Source: Chloroflexota bacterium (GTDB taxonomy: Bacteria > Chloroflexota > JAJPGV01). From it: 64,000 nucleotides of DNA. The DNA lies in the NCBI GenBank assembly GCA_021325635.1, contig JAJPGV010000035.1:62001-126000 (forward strand), in the 5' to 3' direction. Position 1 is the first letter of the stretch. The number at the start of each line of letters is the position of its first letter. Both the position numbers and the translations under genes were made by a program. The notes under the pieces are model-generated. The model was given only the letters and a program-made list of their open reading frames with translations, made no database searches and had not been told where the DNA came from. Shown piece after piece: positions 54,588 through 62,306 of the stretch.

Positions 54588-55379
54588 GTGCCAACGTCCG
54601 GTTTCCGCGTCTACCGCACCGAAGCCATCGTCTTGCAGCGCCATGATTTCGGCGAAGCTGACCGGCTGCTTACCCTCTACACGCCGGCGATGGGCAAAGT
54701 TCGCGCCATAGCCAAGGGCGCCCGCCGCACGACCAGCAGGATGTCGGGCCACATCGAGCTGTTCACTCATACCGAGCTGGTCATGGCGTGCGGCCGCAAC
54801 CTCGACGTGGTCACTCAGAGCCAGCTCATTCACAGCCATGAGAGGCTGCGTGAGGACCTGTGGCGCGCGGCTCTCGGCTTCCATGTGCTGGAGCTGGTGA
54901 ACCTTTTCAGCGAGGAGCGCCTGGACAACATCCAGGTGTGGCATGCGCTCCTGGACGTGTTGGGACGTTTGGACGTCGGGCAAAGCCAGGAGGCCTCACC
55001 GGCGGCGGCCGAGCTGTCGGTCCGCTACTTCGAGGCCAGGCTGCTGGATTACATGGGTTACCGGCCGGAGCTGCGCAGCTGCACCCGCTGCCAGGAGTGT
55101 TTAGAGCCGGTGGAGAACTTCTTCCACCCGCCTTCCGGAGGCCTGCTGTGTCCTGGCTGCGCCCAGGGACACAGCGCGCTGCTGCCCCTTTCCGTCGATG
55201 CGGTGAAGGTGCTGCGGGTGCTGCAGGATGGCGATTACGGCCTGAGCTCTCGGCTGCGGCTGACCAGCTCCCTGCTGCGTGAGATTGACACCACCATGCG
55301 CCGGCACATCAGCCACGTGCTGGAGCGCGACCTGCGAACCATCCACCTGGTGGATGAGCTGCGAACGTCGGGTGCCTGA
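54588..55379 (+). CDS. recO: DNA repair protein RecO
   Basis: A 263-residue recombination mediator that anneals SSB-coated DNA and works with RecR (here at 42712). The N-terminal OB fold reads VYRTEAIVLQRHDFGEADRLLTLYTP and GKVRAIAKGARRTTSRMSGHIEL; the zinc finger is CTRCQECLEPVENF and CPGC at residues 165-195. It starts at GTG 54588 and overlaps folK by 8 nt. The upstream CNNM gene and downstream folK give the common order seen in Chloroflexi/Firmicutes. Confidence 0.95.
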   Translation: MPTSGFRVYRTEAIVLQRHDFGEADRLLTLYTPAMGKVRAIAKGARRTTSRMSGHIELFTHTELVMACGRNLDVVTQSQLIHSHERLREDLWRAALGFHVLELVNLFSEERLDNIQVWHALLDVLGRLDVGQSQEASPAAAELSVRYFEARLLDYMGYRPELRSCTRCQECLEPVENFFHPPSGGLLCPGCAQGHSALLPLSVDAVKVLRVLQDGDYGLSSRLRLTSSLLREIDTTMRRHISHVLERDLRTIHLVDELRTSGA

Positions 55380-55854
55380 CGCTTACCTAGGCCTCGGCAG
55401 CAACCTGGGCAACCGGCGTGAATATCTTCGGGCGGCGCTCCGAGCGCTGGCCGATCGGGCCGTTTACGTGAAGCGGGTATCGTCCTTGTACGAGACCGAA
55501 CCGATGTATCGCACCGACCAGCCACGCTTCCTCAATGCCGTGATCGAGATCCATACCGAGCTCGATCCGAGCGGACTCCTGGCTGCAGCCAAGATGGTTG
55601 AGCAAGCGCTGGGAAGGCAGCCGCGGCTTCTCAATGGTCCGCGCGAGATCGACGTCGACGTCCTCTCGGTCGAAGGGCAGCGCGTCACTTCCGGCGAGTT
55701 GACGTTGCCGCACCCCCGCATGGCCGAGCGGCCGTTCGTGCAGCTGCCGCTGAGCGAGCTGACGGGGCAGTCGCCAACCGCCACTGGCGGCGCGTGGAAG
55801 GTCGAAGGCGCGGAGTGGGCCAAGGGGGCCCTGGAAGAGGCGCGTCACGGCTGA
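55372..55854 (+). CDS. folK: 6-hydroxymethyldihydropterin pyrophosphokinase
   Basis: Transfers pyrophosphate from ATP to 6-hydroxymethyl-7,8-dihydropterin in folate synthesis. 160 residues: AYLGLGSNLGNRREYLRAAL at the N-terminus, SSLYETEPMYRTDQPRFLNAVIEI, and GPREIDVDVL, the classic HPPK motifs. The start GTG 55372 lies inside the recO stop region (8-nt overlap). No other folate gene (folP, folB) is in the window. The last 30 residues (ATGGAWKVEGAEWAKGALEEA) are not family-typical. Confidence 0.94.
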   Translation: MPDAYLGLGSNLGNRREYLRAALRALADRAVYVKRVSSLYETEPMYRTDQPRFLNAVIEIHTELDPSGLLAAAKMVEQALGRQPRLLNGPREIDVDVLSVEGQRVTSGELTLPHPRMAERPFVQLPLSELTGQSPTATGGAWKVEGAEWAKGALEEARHG

Positions 55855-55891
55855 GAGCGGCCTCCGAGAACGCGCAGCAGCCGCCGTCCGC

Positions 55892-57178
55892 TTGGCACCC
55901 GCGGCCAGGGTGCGCCCGCTGCTCAGCAGGCTGCGTCCGCGTCGAACCCTGCGGTTGTATCTATCGATCTTGGGGCCGGGGCTCATCGCGGCCAATGCCG
56001 GGAACGATGCCAGCGGGGTGGCCACGTACTCCTCCGACGGGGCCAAGTACGGCTACGGCCTGCTGTGGATGCTGGTGCTGATTACTGTGAGCCTGGCCGT
56101 GATGCAGGAAATGGCGGCGCGCATGGGGGCCGTCACCGGCAAAGGCTTTTCCGACCTCGTCCGCGAGCGGTTCAGCATCCGCTGGACGGCGCTGGTCATG
56201 GTCGCCCTGTTGGTCGCCAACACGGTGCTCGTTGTTTCGGAGTTCGCCGGCATTGGGGCCGCCGCCGAGCTGTTCGGCATTCCGCGCTGGCCGGCGATCG
56301 TAGTCATGGCGCTGCTGGTGTGGTGGCTGGTGGTGAAGGGCAACTACAAGCGCGTCCAGTTCGTCTTCCTGGCCATGACCTTGGCCTTCTTCTCCTACCC
56401 GCTCGCCGCAATACTGGCCAAGCCTGACTGGCTGGAGGTGGGCAAGCACCTGGCCCTGCCGACGTTCCAGCTCGATAGTGGCTACCTGCTGCTGTTCGTG
56501 GCGACGGTGGGTACGACGCTCACCCCATACATGCAGCTGTACATCCAGTCGGCGGTGGCGGAAAGAGGTCTTGGGCCGGAAGGCTACAAGCGCGAACGCA
56601 TCGATGCGTACGTGGGGGCTATTTTTGCCGACCTTATCGCGGCATTCATCGTCATCGCTACCGGCGCAACCCTGTTCATTCGCCATATCGACGTGCAGAC
56701 GGCCCAGGATGCGGCCATGGCCCTCGAACCGCTGGCTGGCCCGTTCGCCGGCTATCTGTTTGCCATCGGACTGTTCGGGGCGTCTGTCCTGGCGGCCGCG
56801 GTGGTCCCGCTGGCCACGACCTACTCGCTGACGGAAGCTATCGGCTTCGAGCGCGGAGTGTCGAGAACGTTTGCGGAAGCGCCCGTCTTCCTCGGTATCT
56901 ACAGCGGGCTGATTGCCCTGGGGGCGCTGGTCGCGATGATACCCGGGATCCCAGTCATCCAGCTGCTGATCGTTACCCAGGTGCTCAATGGCCTGCTGCT
57001 GCCAATCGAGCTGGTGACGATCGTCAAGCTGGCCAGCGATAAGGAAATCATGGGCGTCTACGTCAACGGCCCCATCCGCAACGCGCTCGGCTACGTGACC
57101 GTCGGTGCCATCGGCTGTATGTCGATTGGTTACGTGGCCATCACCGTGCTGCGAATCGTTGGCCTTGGCGGCGGCTGA
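55892..57178 (+). CDS. Nramp-superfamily divalent metal transporter, non-canonical metal site
   Basis: A 428-residue LeuT-fold transporter of eleven TM segments. The TM1 motif, DPGN in canonical Nramp, reads D39-A40-S41-G42 (LIAANAGNDASGVAT), and the TM6 motif, normally MPH, reads L-T-P-Y (TTLTPYMQLYIQS), so the Met ligand is gone. That pattern fits the Nramp-related Mg2+ transporter clade better than the Mn/Fe clade, but I have not aligned it against references. ATG 55892, 37 nt after folK. The stop overlaps the ThpR start. Confidence 0.88.
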   Translation: MAPAARVRPLLSRLRPRRTLRLYLSILGPGLIAANAGNDASGVATYSSDGAKYGYGLLWMLVLITVSLAVMQEMAARMGAVTGKGFSDLVRERFSIRWTALVMVALLVANTVLVVSEFAGIGAAAELFGIPRWPAIVVMALLVWWLVVKGNYKRVQFVFLAMTLAFFSYPLAAILAKPDWLEVGKHLALPTFQLDSGYLLLFVATVGTTLTPYMQLYIQSAVAERGLGPEGYKRERIDAYVGAIFADLIAAFIVIATGATLFIRHIDVQTAQDAAMALEPLAGPFAGYLFAIGLFGASVLAAAVVPLATTYSLTEAIGFERGVSRTFAEAPVFLGIYSGLIALGALVAMIPGIPVIQLLIVTQVLNGLLLPIELVTIVKLASDKEIMGVYVNGPIRNALGYVTVGAIGCMSIGYVAITVLRIVGLGGG

Positions 57179-57764
57179 CCCCTCCCAGCGCATTCGCGCT
57201 TTCATCGCCCTGGCCGTCACCGACGAGCTGCGGGTGCGGGTGGCCGAGGTGCAAGCCGCCTTCAGCAGGGTCGTGTCGGACGTGCGCTGGATGGATCCGT
57301 CCGCGTGTCACCTCACGCTCCGGTTCCTGGGAAACATAGCGCCGGCGGACGTCGAAACGATCGCCACTCGCTGTGCCGCGGTGGCCGGCGAAAGGGCGGG
57401 TTTCCAGCTGGAGTTTGCGGGCCTCGGCGTTTTTCCGCGGATGCGCGCCGCGCGAGTGCTGTGGATTGGGACGTCGAGCGGCACCGAGGTCCTCGTTGGC
57501 CTGCAAGCAGAGATCGAGCGTGCCCTGGCGGGGCTGGGATTGGGGGCTGACGAGGGTCCGTTTTCCCCGCATCTGACCATCGGTCGCTTCCGGCAGCCGC
57601 CCCATCGATCCCTGCTCGAGCGGCTGCAGGCCCTGGCCGCCAGCTACGAAGGCGTGCGTCTCGGCCTCGTCCCGGTCGATCGCCTGCTGCTCATGCGCTC
57701 GGAGCTGAGCTCGACTGGCGCCAGGCACTCCCTGCTGGCCTCGATCCCCCTGGGTGGAGCATAA
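57165..57764 (+). CDS. thpR: RNA 2',3'-cyclic phosphodiesterase (2H family, ThpR)
   Basis: A 199-residue 2H-superfamily enzyme, which opens 2',3'-cyclic phosphates on RNA. The two HxT motifs are HLTLRF (near 47) and PHLTIGRF (near 135), the defining pair. RIRAFIALAV begins the fold and VDRLLLMRSELSSTGARHSLL ends it, typical of ThpR (LigT). TTG 57165 overlaps the transporter stop (57176-57178). It is followed by the nitrile-hydratase-like gene 37 nt on. Confidence 0.92.
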   Translation: MAAADPSQRIRAFIALAVTDELRVRVAEVQAAFSRVVSDVRWMDPSACHLTLRFLGNIAPADVETIATRCAAVAGERAGFQLEFAGLGVFPRMRAARVLWIGTSSGTEVLVGLQAEIERALAGLGLGADEGPFSPHLTIGRFRQPPHRSLLERLQALAASYEGVRLGLVPVDRLLLMRSELSSTGARHSLLASIPLGGA

Positions 57765-57800
57765 TCACCGGCACAGCGCAGGAGCGGGAGGTGCTTGGAC

Positions 57801-58742
57801 ATGGCTAAGGTTCACGATCGGGGTGGGCGGCAGGACGCCGGCCCTATTCCCATGGCTGAGCATCACTACACGCTGTGGGAGAAGCGAACCCACGCCCTGT
57901 CCAACCTGCTGCGCCGCAAGATGGACCTCTACAAGGTGGACGAGAAGCGCCGCACGCTGGAAAGCATGGAGCCGGCTCAGTACGAGAGCCTGCGCTATTA
58001 CGAACGCTGGGTCGTGGCCACCGAGAGCCTGCTGGTCGAGAAGGGCGCCATGACCTCTCAGGAGATCGACCGCGAGCAGCGCGAGCGTGCCCGCGTGCAT
58101 ACGGTGCCCGTCCCCGCCGGCCATGCAGCCGAAGAGCACGATCATGAACATCTGCCAGAGGACACGCGCACTGAGCTGAATCCCTGGGAAGCTCGTATAG
58201 ACGCCATCCTTAGCCTGCTCGACCAGCGGGGGCTAATCACGGCCGACGAGATCCGCCGCGAGGTGGAGGCGATGGACTCGCGCGATCCGGCGCAAGGCGC
58301 CAGGATAGTGGCGCGCGCTTGGGCTGACCCTGCCTTCAAGAGCAGGTTGATGGCCGATGCCAAAGCGGCCGTGGCGGAGCTGGGTATCGATGCCAGCGCC
58401 TTGAACCACCTCGTCGTGTTGGAAAACACCGAGCGGCTGCATCACATGATCGTCTGCACCCTGTGCTCGTGCTACCCCACGCCAATCCTCGGTCTTCCCC
58501 CCGACTGGTACAAGAGCCTGGCGTACCGCTCACGAGCGGTGTCGGAGCCACGCAGCGTGCTGCGTGAGTTCGGCCTGGATCTCGAGCCGGATGTGGAGGT
58601 CCGCGTGGTCGACAGCACGGCCGACACCCGCTACCTGGTGCTGCCGGTCCGCCCGGCAGGCACCGAGAATCTCGGAGAGCAGGAGCTGGCCGCTCTCGTT
58701 ACCCGTGATTGCATGGTGGGCGTAGCCAGTCCTCGGGCCTGA
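57801..58742 (+). CDS. nitrile hydratase-like fusion: beta-subunit N-domain plus Co-type alpha subunit
   Basis: A 313-residue fusion. Residues 22-95 match the helical N-terminal domain of nitrile hydratase beta subunits (LRYYERWVVATESLLVEKG). Residues 100-121 are a His/Glu-rich linker (HAAEEHDHEH). Residues 125-313 are a full alpha subunit: GARIVARAWADPAFK, and the claw CTLCSC (219-224), the cobalt-type signature whose cysteines become sulfenic/sulfinic acids, then YPTPILGLPPDWYK. No beta C-terminal (SH3-like) domain or activator is adjacent. Expected activity: hydration of a nitrile or thiocyanate. ATG 57801, GGGAGG 10 nt ahead; TTG 57795 is possible. Confidence 0.88.
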   Translation: MAKVHDRGGRQDAGPIPMAEHHYTLWEKRTHALSNLLRRKMDLYKVDEKRRTLESMEPAQYESLRYYERWVVATESLLVEKGAMTSQEIDREQRERARVHTVPVPAGHAAEEHDHEHLPEDTRTELNPWEARIDAILSLLDQRGLITADEIRREVEAMDSRDPAQGARIVARAWADPAFKSRLMADAKAAVAELGIDASALNHLVVLENTERLHHMIVCTLCSCYPTPILGLPPDWYKSLAYRSRAVSEPRSVLREFGLDLEPDVEVRVVDSTADTRYLVLPVRPAGTENLGEQELAALVTRDCMVGVASPRA

Positions 58743-58796
58743 AGGCGAAGTGATCGGCGTAGCCAGCCCGGCTGGCCCGTGGGGCGGCTCTGCCGC

Positions 58797-59102
58797 CTAG
58801 CGCTCTTGCGTGAGCACGGGTTGGGTGGCGCCCATGGCCAGAGGTGGCTCGGCAGGTGCCGGGGCAGCGGGCGCCCGGTGATGAACGCGCTGGGCCGCTT
58901 GGGCTGCCTTCGCGGCAACGCGATGTTCCAAATTCGCGCTCGTCTTCCGCAGCCGGCCTGCCAGCTCTTCGAGCGGCGGAAGGTCAACGTCAAGCTTCAT
59001 CAGCGGCGTGTCCTCCTTGCCGATCTCTCGCGGAAGCAGGAAGCAGCTGGCTATGGTAACCAGGCCCAGCAGGAGCACGAGCCAACCGAATGGTGCGGGC
59101 AC
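58797..59102 (-). CDS. small membrane-anchored protein with Ala/Pro-rich tail
   Basis: A 101-residue protein. One TM or signal anchor at about 5-22 (FGWLVLLLGLVTIASCFLL), a charged middle (REIGKEDTP) and an Ala/Arg/Pro-rich C-terminus (PAAPAPAEPPLAMG). No family is recognised. It starts at GTG 59102 and follows the 115-residue membrane protein 57 nt later on the same strand, convergent with the nitrile-hydratase-like gene. Confidence 0.55.
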   Translation of the reverse strand: MPAPFGWLVLLLGLVTIASCFLLPREIGKEDTPLMKLDVDLPPLEELAGRLRKTSANLEHRVAAKAAQAAQRVHHRAPAAPAPAEPPLAMGATQPVLTQER

Positions 59103-59159
59103 GATCGATTATCGGCCGCTGGAGCGCCCGAGTGGAGCGCCCGGGGGTGCCGTGACTGG

Positions 59160-59507
59160 CTAGCGGAACAGTCCCAGGCCGGATGAGCCCAGCACCAGGA
59201 CCAGCGTGACCAGCTGGATCGCCGCGTAGGTGGCAATGAGCGCCGGCTCCACTTTCGGATCGCGGTTGCGATACACCACGACGCTCAGTACCAGGCAGCA
59301 GCCAGCTGCCAGGAAGGCCAAGATGCCGATCCACACGTTGCCGAAACGGCCGGTGGCCAGCGAGGCGAACAGCAGCAGCACGGTAAGCGCCGAAAACAGC
59401 GCGTGCACCGCTACCTTGGCGTTGTACTGGGCCGGGAAGATCCGGAACAGATGCAGGATGCCGGTAACGGTCCCCAGGAAGACCGACGCTTGTGTGACGG
59501 TCGCCAT
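59160..59507 (-). CDS. small membrane protein, 3-4 TM, 115 aa
   Basis: A 115-residue protein with hydrophobic stretches at about 33-52, 57-78 and 90-110 and an N-terminal amphipathic region. No motif is recognised. ATG 59507 lies 10 nt after TAGAAT. It is divergent from the duplicated protein at 59589 and probably drives the gene at 59102. Confidence 0.65.
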   Translation of the reverse strand: MATVTQASVFLGTVTGILHLFRIFPAQYNAKVAVHALFSALTVLLLFASLATGRFGNVWIGILAFLAAGCCLVLSVVVYRNRDPKVEPALIATYAAIQLVTLVLVLGSSGLGLFR

Positions 59508-59517
59508 GCTTTGGCCT

Positions 59518-59523
59518 ATTCTA
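59518..59523 (-). promoter_or_regulatory. -10 box TAGAAT for the 115-aa membrane protein
   Basis: On the minus strand TAGAAT ends 10 nt before ATG 59507; no ribosome site intervenes. Confidence 0.45.
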
Positions 59524-59576
59524 CCTAGGCTGGCCCCAATGGGCGCTCAGCGGCACGCTCGCTCGCCGGCTCGCGC

Positions 59577-59582
59577 TACGAT
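59577..59582 (+). promoter_or_regulatory. -10 box TACGAT, leaderless start at GTG 59589
   Basis: TACGAT ends 6 nt before the GTG of the duplicated protein gene. Both -10 boxes of this divergent pair sit within 60 bp of each other. Confidence 0.5.
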
Positions 59583-59588
59583 GCAGAC

Positions 59589-60086
59589 GTGACACGTGAG
59601 GAGACGGTCGTCGCGGGTGAGGTAGTCGAGGTCGACTACGATCGCGACACAATCACCGTCCGGCTGGAGGACGGCGCCGAGCGCACGTTCCCGTTCCAGC
59701 TGTTCGACGAGCAGGACGTCTATCAGGCCGGACAGCGCTTTCGATTGACACAGGACGACGGTGGCGAGCCACGGGCGGTCAGCCTGGTCGAGGCCGCCAG
59801 CGCCAGGGCGGCGATTAGCGGCTACGTGGAATCCGTCGATCAGGACGACGAGCTGGTGTGGGTCTACCTGCGCGGCGAAGAGGGCTGGCAGCGCAAAGTC
59901 ATGCCTCTGCGCTTGTTCGAGGAGCACGATCTGGCTCGGCCGGGCAGCCACTTCCTGCTCGAGCTGGGAGAAGACGGAACGCCAACCGACCTTCAACCCG
60001 ACGAGCACGAGCTGGAGATGCTGCCGCAGGCGGTGGAAGAGACCAAGCCGCGCTGGACGAACCGCCCCGCGGCCGAGGCCGACTAA
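59589..60086 (+). CDS. unknown protein with an internal beta-barrel-like duplication
   Basis: A 165-residue acidic protein formed by two similar units: residues about 10-70 (GEVVEVDYDRDTITVRLEDG, LFDEQDVYQAGQRFRLTQDDGG) and 78-140 (GYVESVDQDDELVWVYLRGEE, LFEEHDLARPGSHFLLELGEDG). Each has G-V-x-E-x-V at the start, then L-F-[DE]-E and a strand ending in a D-G turn. The plan suggests paired small beta barrels (OB/KOW-like). The tail is Glu/Pro-rich. No family is recalled. GTG 59589 by its -10. Confidence 0.7.
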   Translation: MTREETVVAGEVVEVDYDRDTITVRLEDGAERTFPFQLFDEQDVYQAGQRFRLTQDDGGEPRAVSLVEAASARAAISGYVESVDQDDELVWVYLRGEEGWQRKVMPLRLFEEHDLARPGSHFLLELGEDGTPTDLQPDEHELEMLPQAVEETKPRWTNRPAAEAD

Positions 60087-60096
60087 CCCTATCATC

Positions 60097-60118
60097 GGGC
60101 GGTCGCCTGTGTCCGCCC
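60097..60118. terminator. 6-bp GC hairpin after the duplicated protein gene
   Basis: GGGCGG (60097-60102) and CCGCCC (60113-60118) with a 10-nt loop, 10 nt past the stop at 60086. Weak as a terminator; no U-tract. The remaining 60119-60374 is a GC-rich gap with no gene or RNA I can support. Confidence 0.35.
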
Positions 60119-60374
60119 AGTGCGCCGAGCGTCATCCAGCGGCCGACTGACGGCCTGACTCCCCCTCGCGCTCTCCGCCCCAACACCCCTCCTCATTCCG
60201 GGACCGCGGCACGCCCTTGTTGATCCCCTGGGCGTCACACGGCAGGCAACCAGACCGTTTTTTCATCATGCCGATGAGGTTGCAGGAACAGCGCTGGTGA
60301 ATCTACCCTGGCCCTGACCTCTACCCGACGTGGGCCACTAGTACCAAATGCTTGTGCCGGTATAGGCATTTTCA

Positions 60375-60380
60375 TAGGCT
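60375..60380 (+). promoter_or_regulatory. -10 box TAGGCT, leaderless start at GTG 60388
   Basis: TAGGCT ends 7 nt before GTG 60388 and fits the TANNNT pattern of the window. It favours 60388 over the in-frame TTG 60352. Confidence 0.4.
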
Positions 60381-60387
60381 TCGGCTC

Positions 60388-62172
60388 GTGCGTTTGAGGC
60401 TCCTCAGCATGGGCGTCCTGGCAGTCCTGCTGTTCACCACCGTTGCCCCGGTGCACGGGGCAGCCACGGCCAGCGGGCCCGACTACGACGTGCCCGGCGG
60501 CCACTTCTACACCCAGGCCAATGGCGACGGCAGCGCCAACGGCTACGCCATCGTCGACGACGCCGGCGGCCCGTTCTGGACCTGGTTCAAACGCTACGGC
60601 GGCGTGGCCGTCATCGGCTATCCCAACACCAACCGCTTTCTGCTGGACGGTTACCTCGTTCAAGGCACACAGCGGGCGGTGCTGCAGTGGCATCCGGAGA
60701 GCCAGACGATGGCCTTCATGAACGTGCTCGATTACCTCCACACCCACGGGCTCGACTCTGTTGGTGACGCGACCTACCAGATCCCCCCTCAGGTCGACAA
60801 CGCATCCGCCGAAGCAGGCTTCACCTTCGATCAATCGCGCGCTGTGCGCGAGTCGTGGCTGGACGCGAACCCCACGCTCAAGAAGTACTACCTGAGCGAT
60901 CCCTATCGCATCGACCACTTCGGTTTGCCCACGTCCCGTCTGGTGGACTACGGCCCGTTCGTGGCGGTGAGGATGCAGCGAGCCGCCTTTCAGGTGTGGA
61001 AGGCCGATGGCCCCTCCGGCATCAAGGCCGGGCAGATCACGCAGGTACTGGCCTCAGACGTGGCCAAGAAGGTCAACCTGTTCCCCAAAGCCGCCGTGGA
61101 TCCCGCGCCGTCCTCCGGACCGCCGCCGATTGTCAACGTGCCCTCGGTGGATATCCCGGCAGTGGCTACCGGGTACCAGTACGGCTTCACCGTGGATATG
61201 CAGGGCGGCCGCGAGCTTCAGCTGGTGAACCTGACGAAGGATGCAGGGTTCACCTGGATGAAGCAGCAGGTCCGCTGGAAGGACATCCAGCCCACGCCAG
61301 ACGGCCCGTTGAACTGGGGAGAGGCCGACGCAGGCGCGGACGCCGCCTCAGCCTGGGGCGTCAAGATGATGTTCAGCGTGCTCGACGCCCCAGCGTGGGC
61401 CGCTGTGCCAAGCGGTCATTTTCCGCGCAATCCCCAGGATCTGGCCAAATTCATGGCGGCCATGGCGGCGCACTTCAAGGGTCGCGTGCAGGCGTATGAG
61501 ATCTGGAACGAGGAAAACTACGCCACCGAGGTTGGCCCGGGCAACATCAACGCCGGCAGCTACGTGGAACTGTTGAAGGCCGTGTACCCGGCCATCAAGA
61601 CCTTCGATCCCAACGCCATCGTGGTCTCCGGCCCGCCGACCCCGAACGGGCTGATGGATCCCAACGTCGCTATCGACGACCTGTTCTTCCTGCAGCAGAT
61701 GTTCCAGTACCAGGATGGCATCGTTCGCAACTATTACGACGCCCTGGGTGCCCATCCCGAAGGCTACGGCAATGCCCCCGAACAGACCGTCGCCACCCAC
61801 GACATGCCCAGCTTTTCCAATCATCCCAGCTTCTTCGTGCGGCGCGTGGAAGACTACCGCAAGCTGATGGTGGCCCAGGGCCAGGGCGCCAAGCCCATAT
61901 GGCTGACAGACATTGGCTACGCCTCCAATCCGGCGCCGCCCGCGGGCTACGAATACGAGTCCTATCTCACCGAAGCTATGCAGGCGGACTATTTGACCCG
62001 CGAGATCTGGTACATCCGGGCGAACTGGCCCTGGGTGGCGCTGATGTTCATCTGGAACCTCAACTTCCAGGCCGAGGTCCCGCAGAACGACGAGAAGTGG
62101 GGCTTTGGGGTCCTTCGCCCGACCTACGATCCTCGGCCCGCGTACCTCGCCCTGAAGGCGCTGCCGAAATAG
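60388..62172 (+). CDS. secreted glycoside-hydrolase-like protein with N-terminal GYP-repeat domain
   Basis: A 594-residue exported protein. Residues 1-25 are a signal peptide (RLLSMGVLAVLLFTTVAPVHGA). Residues 35-220 hold two repeats of the wall-associated type WF..YGG.AV.GYP (RYGGVAVIGYPNT, HFGLPTSRLVDYGPF). From about 265 a TIM barrel of the GH39/GH5 kind follows: TWMKQQVRWKDIQP, WNEEN with E375 as acid/base, and LTDIGYA where the nucleophile position is D508 instead of Glu. GTG 60388 is set by its -10 box. It may bind or cleave a surface polysaccharide. Confidence 0.82.
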   Translation: MRLRLLSMGVLAVLLFTTVAPVHGAATASGPDYDVPGGHFYTQANGDGSANGYAIVDDAGGPFWTWFKRYGGVAVIGYPNTNRFLLDGYLVQGTQRAVLQWHPESQTMAFMNVLDYLHTHGLDSVGDATYQIPPQVDNASAEAGFTFDQSRAVRESWLDANPTLKKYYLSDPYRIDHFGLPTSRLVDYGPFVAVRMQRAAFQVWKADGPSGIKAGQITQVLASDVAKKVNLFPKAAVDPAPSSGPPPIVNVPSVDIPAVATGYQYGFTVDMQGGRELQLVNLTKDAGFTWMKQQVRWKDIQPTPDGPLNWGEADAGADAASAWGVKMMFSVLDAPAWAAVPSGHFPRNPQDLAKFMAAMAAHFKGRVQAYEIWNEENYATEVGPGNINAGSYVELLKAVYPAIKTFDPNAIVVSGPPTPNGLMDPNVAIDDLFFLQQMFQYQDGIVRNYYDALGAHPEGYGNAPEQTVATHDMPSFSNHPSFFVRRVEDYRKLMVAQGQGAKPIWLTDIGYASNPAPPAGYEYESYLTEAMQADYLTREIWYIRANWPWVALMFIWNLNFQAEVPQNDEKWGFGVLRPTYDPRPAYLALKALPK

Positions 62173-62290
62173 CAGCTCCTGGCTGGCTGGCTAAGCGCCG
62201 AACCAATGTTCTAGAATCTTTGTTCGATGGCGCCAGGTCCGATGCCACCGGTCCGGCGTCTTGCCGACTCTCGTAACAAAGCAGCCCGCG

Positions 62291-62296
62291 TATCGT
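62291..62296 (+). promoter_or_regulatory. -10 box TATCGT for the ECF sigma gene
   Basis: TATCGT ends 10 nt before ATG 62307. A further TAGAAT at 62211-62216 could start a longer message. Confidence 0.4.
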
Positions 62297-62306
62297 TCCT
62301 ACGGGC

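Noticed and set aside
55961-57220. 419-codon open frame antisense to the Nramp-like gene
   Set aside because: Low-complexity His/Gln/Arg-rich translation opposite a coherent membrane protein.
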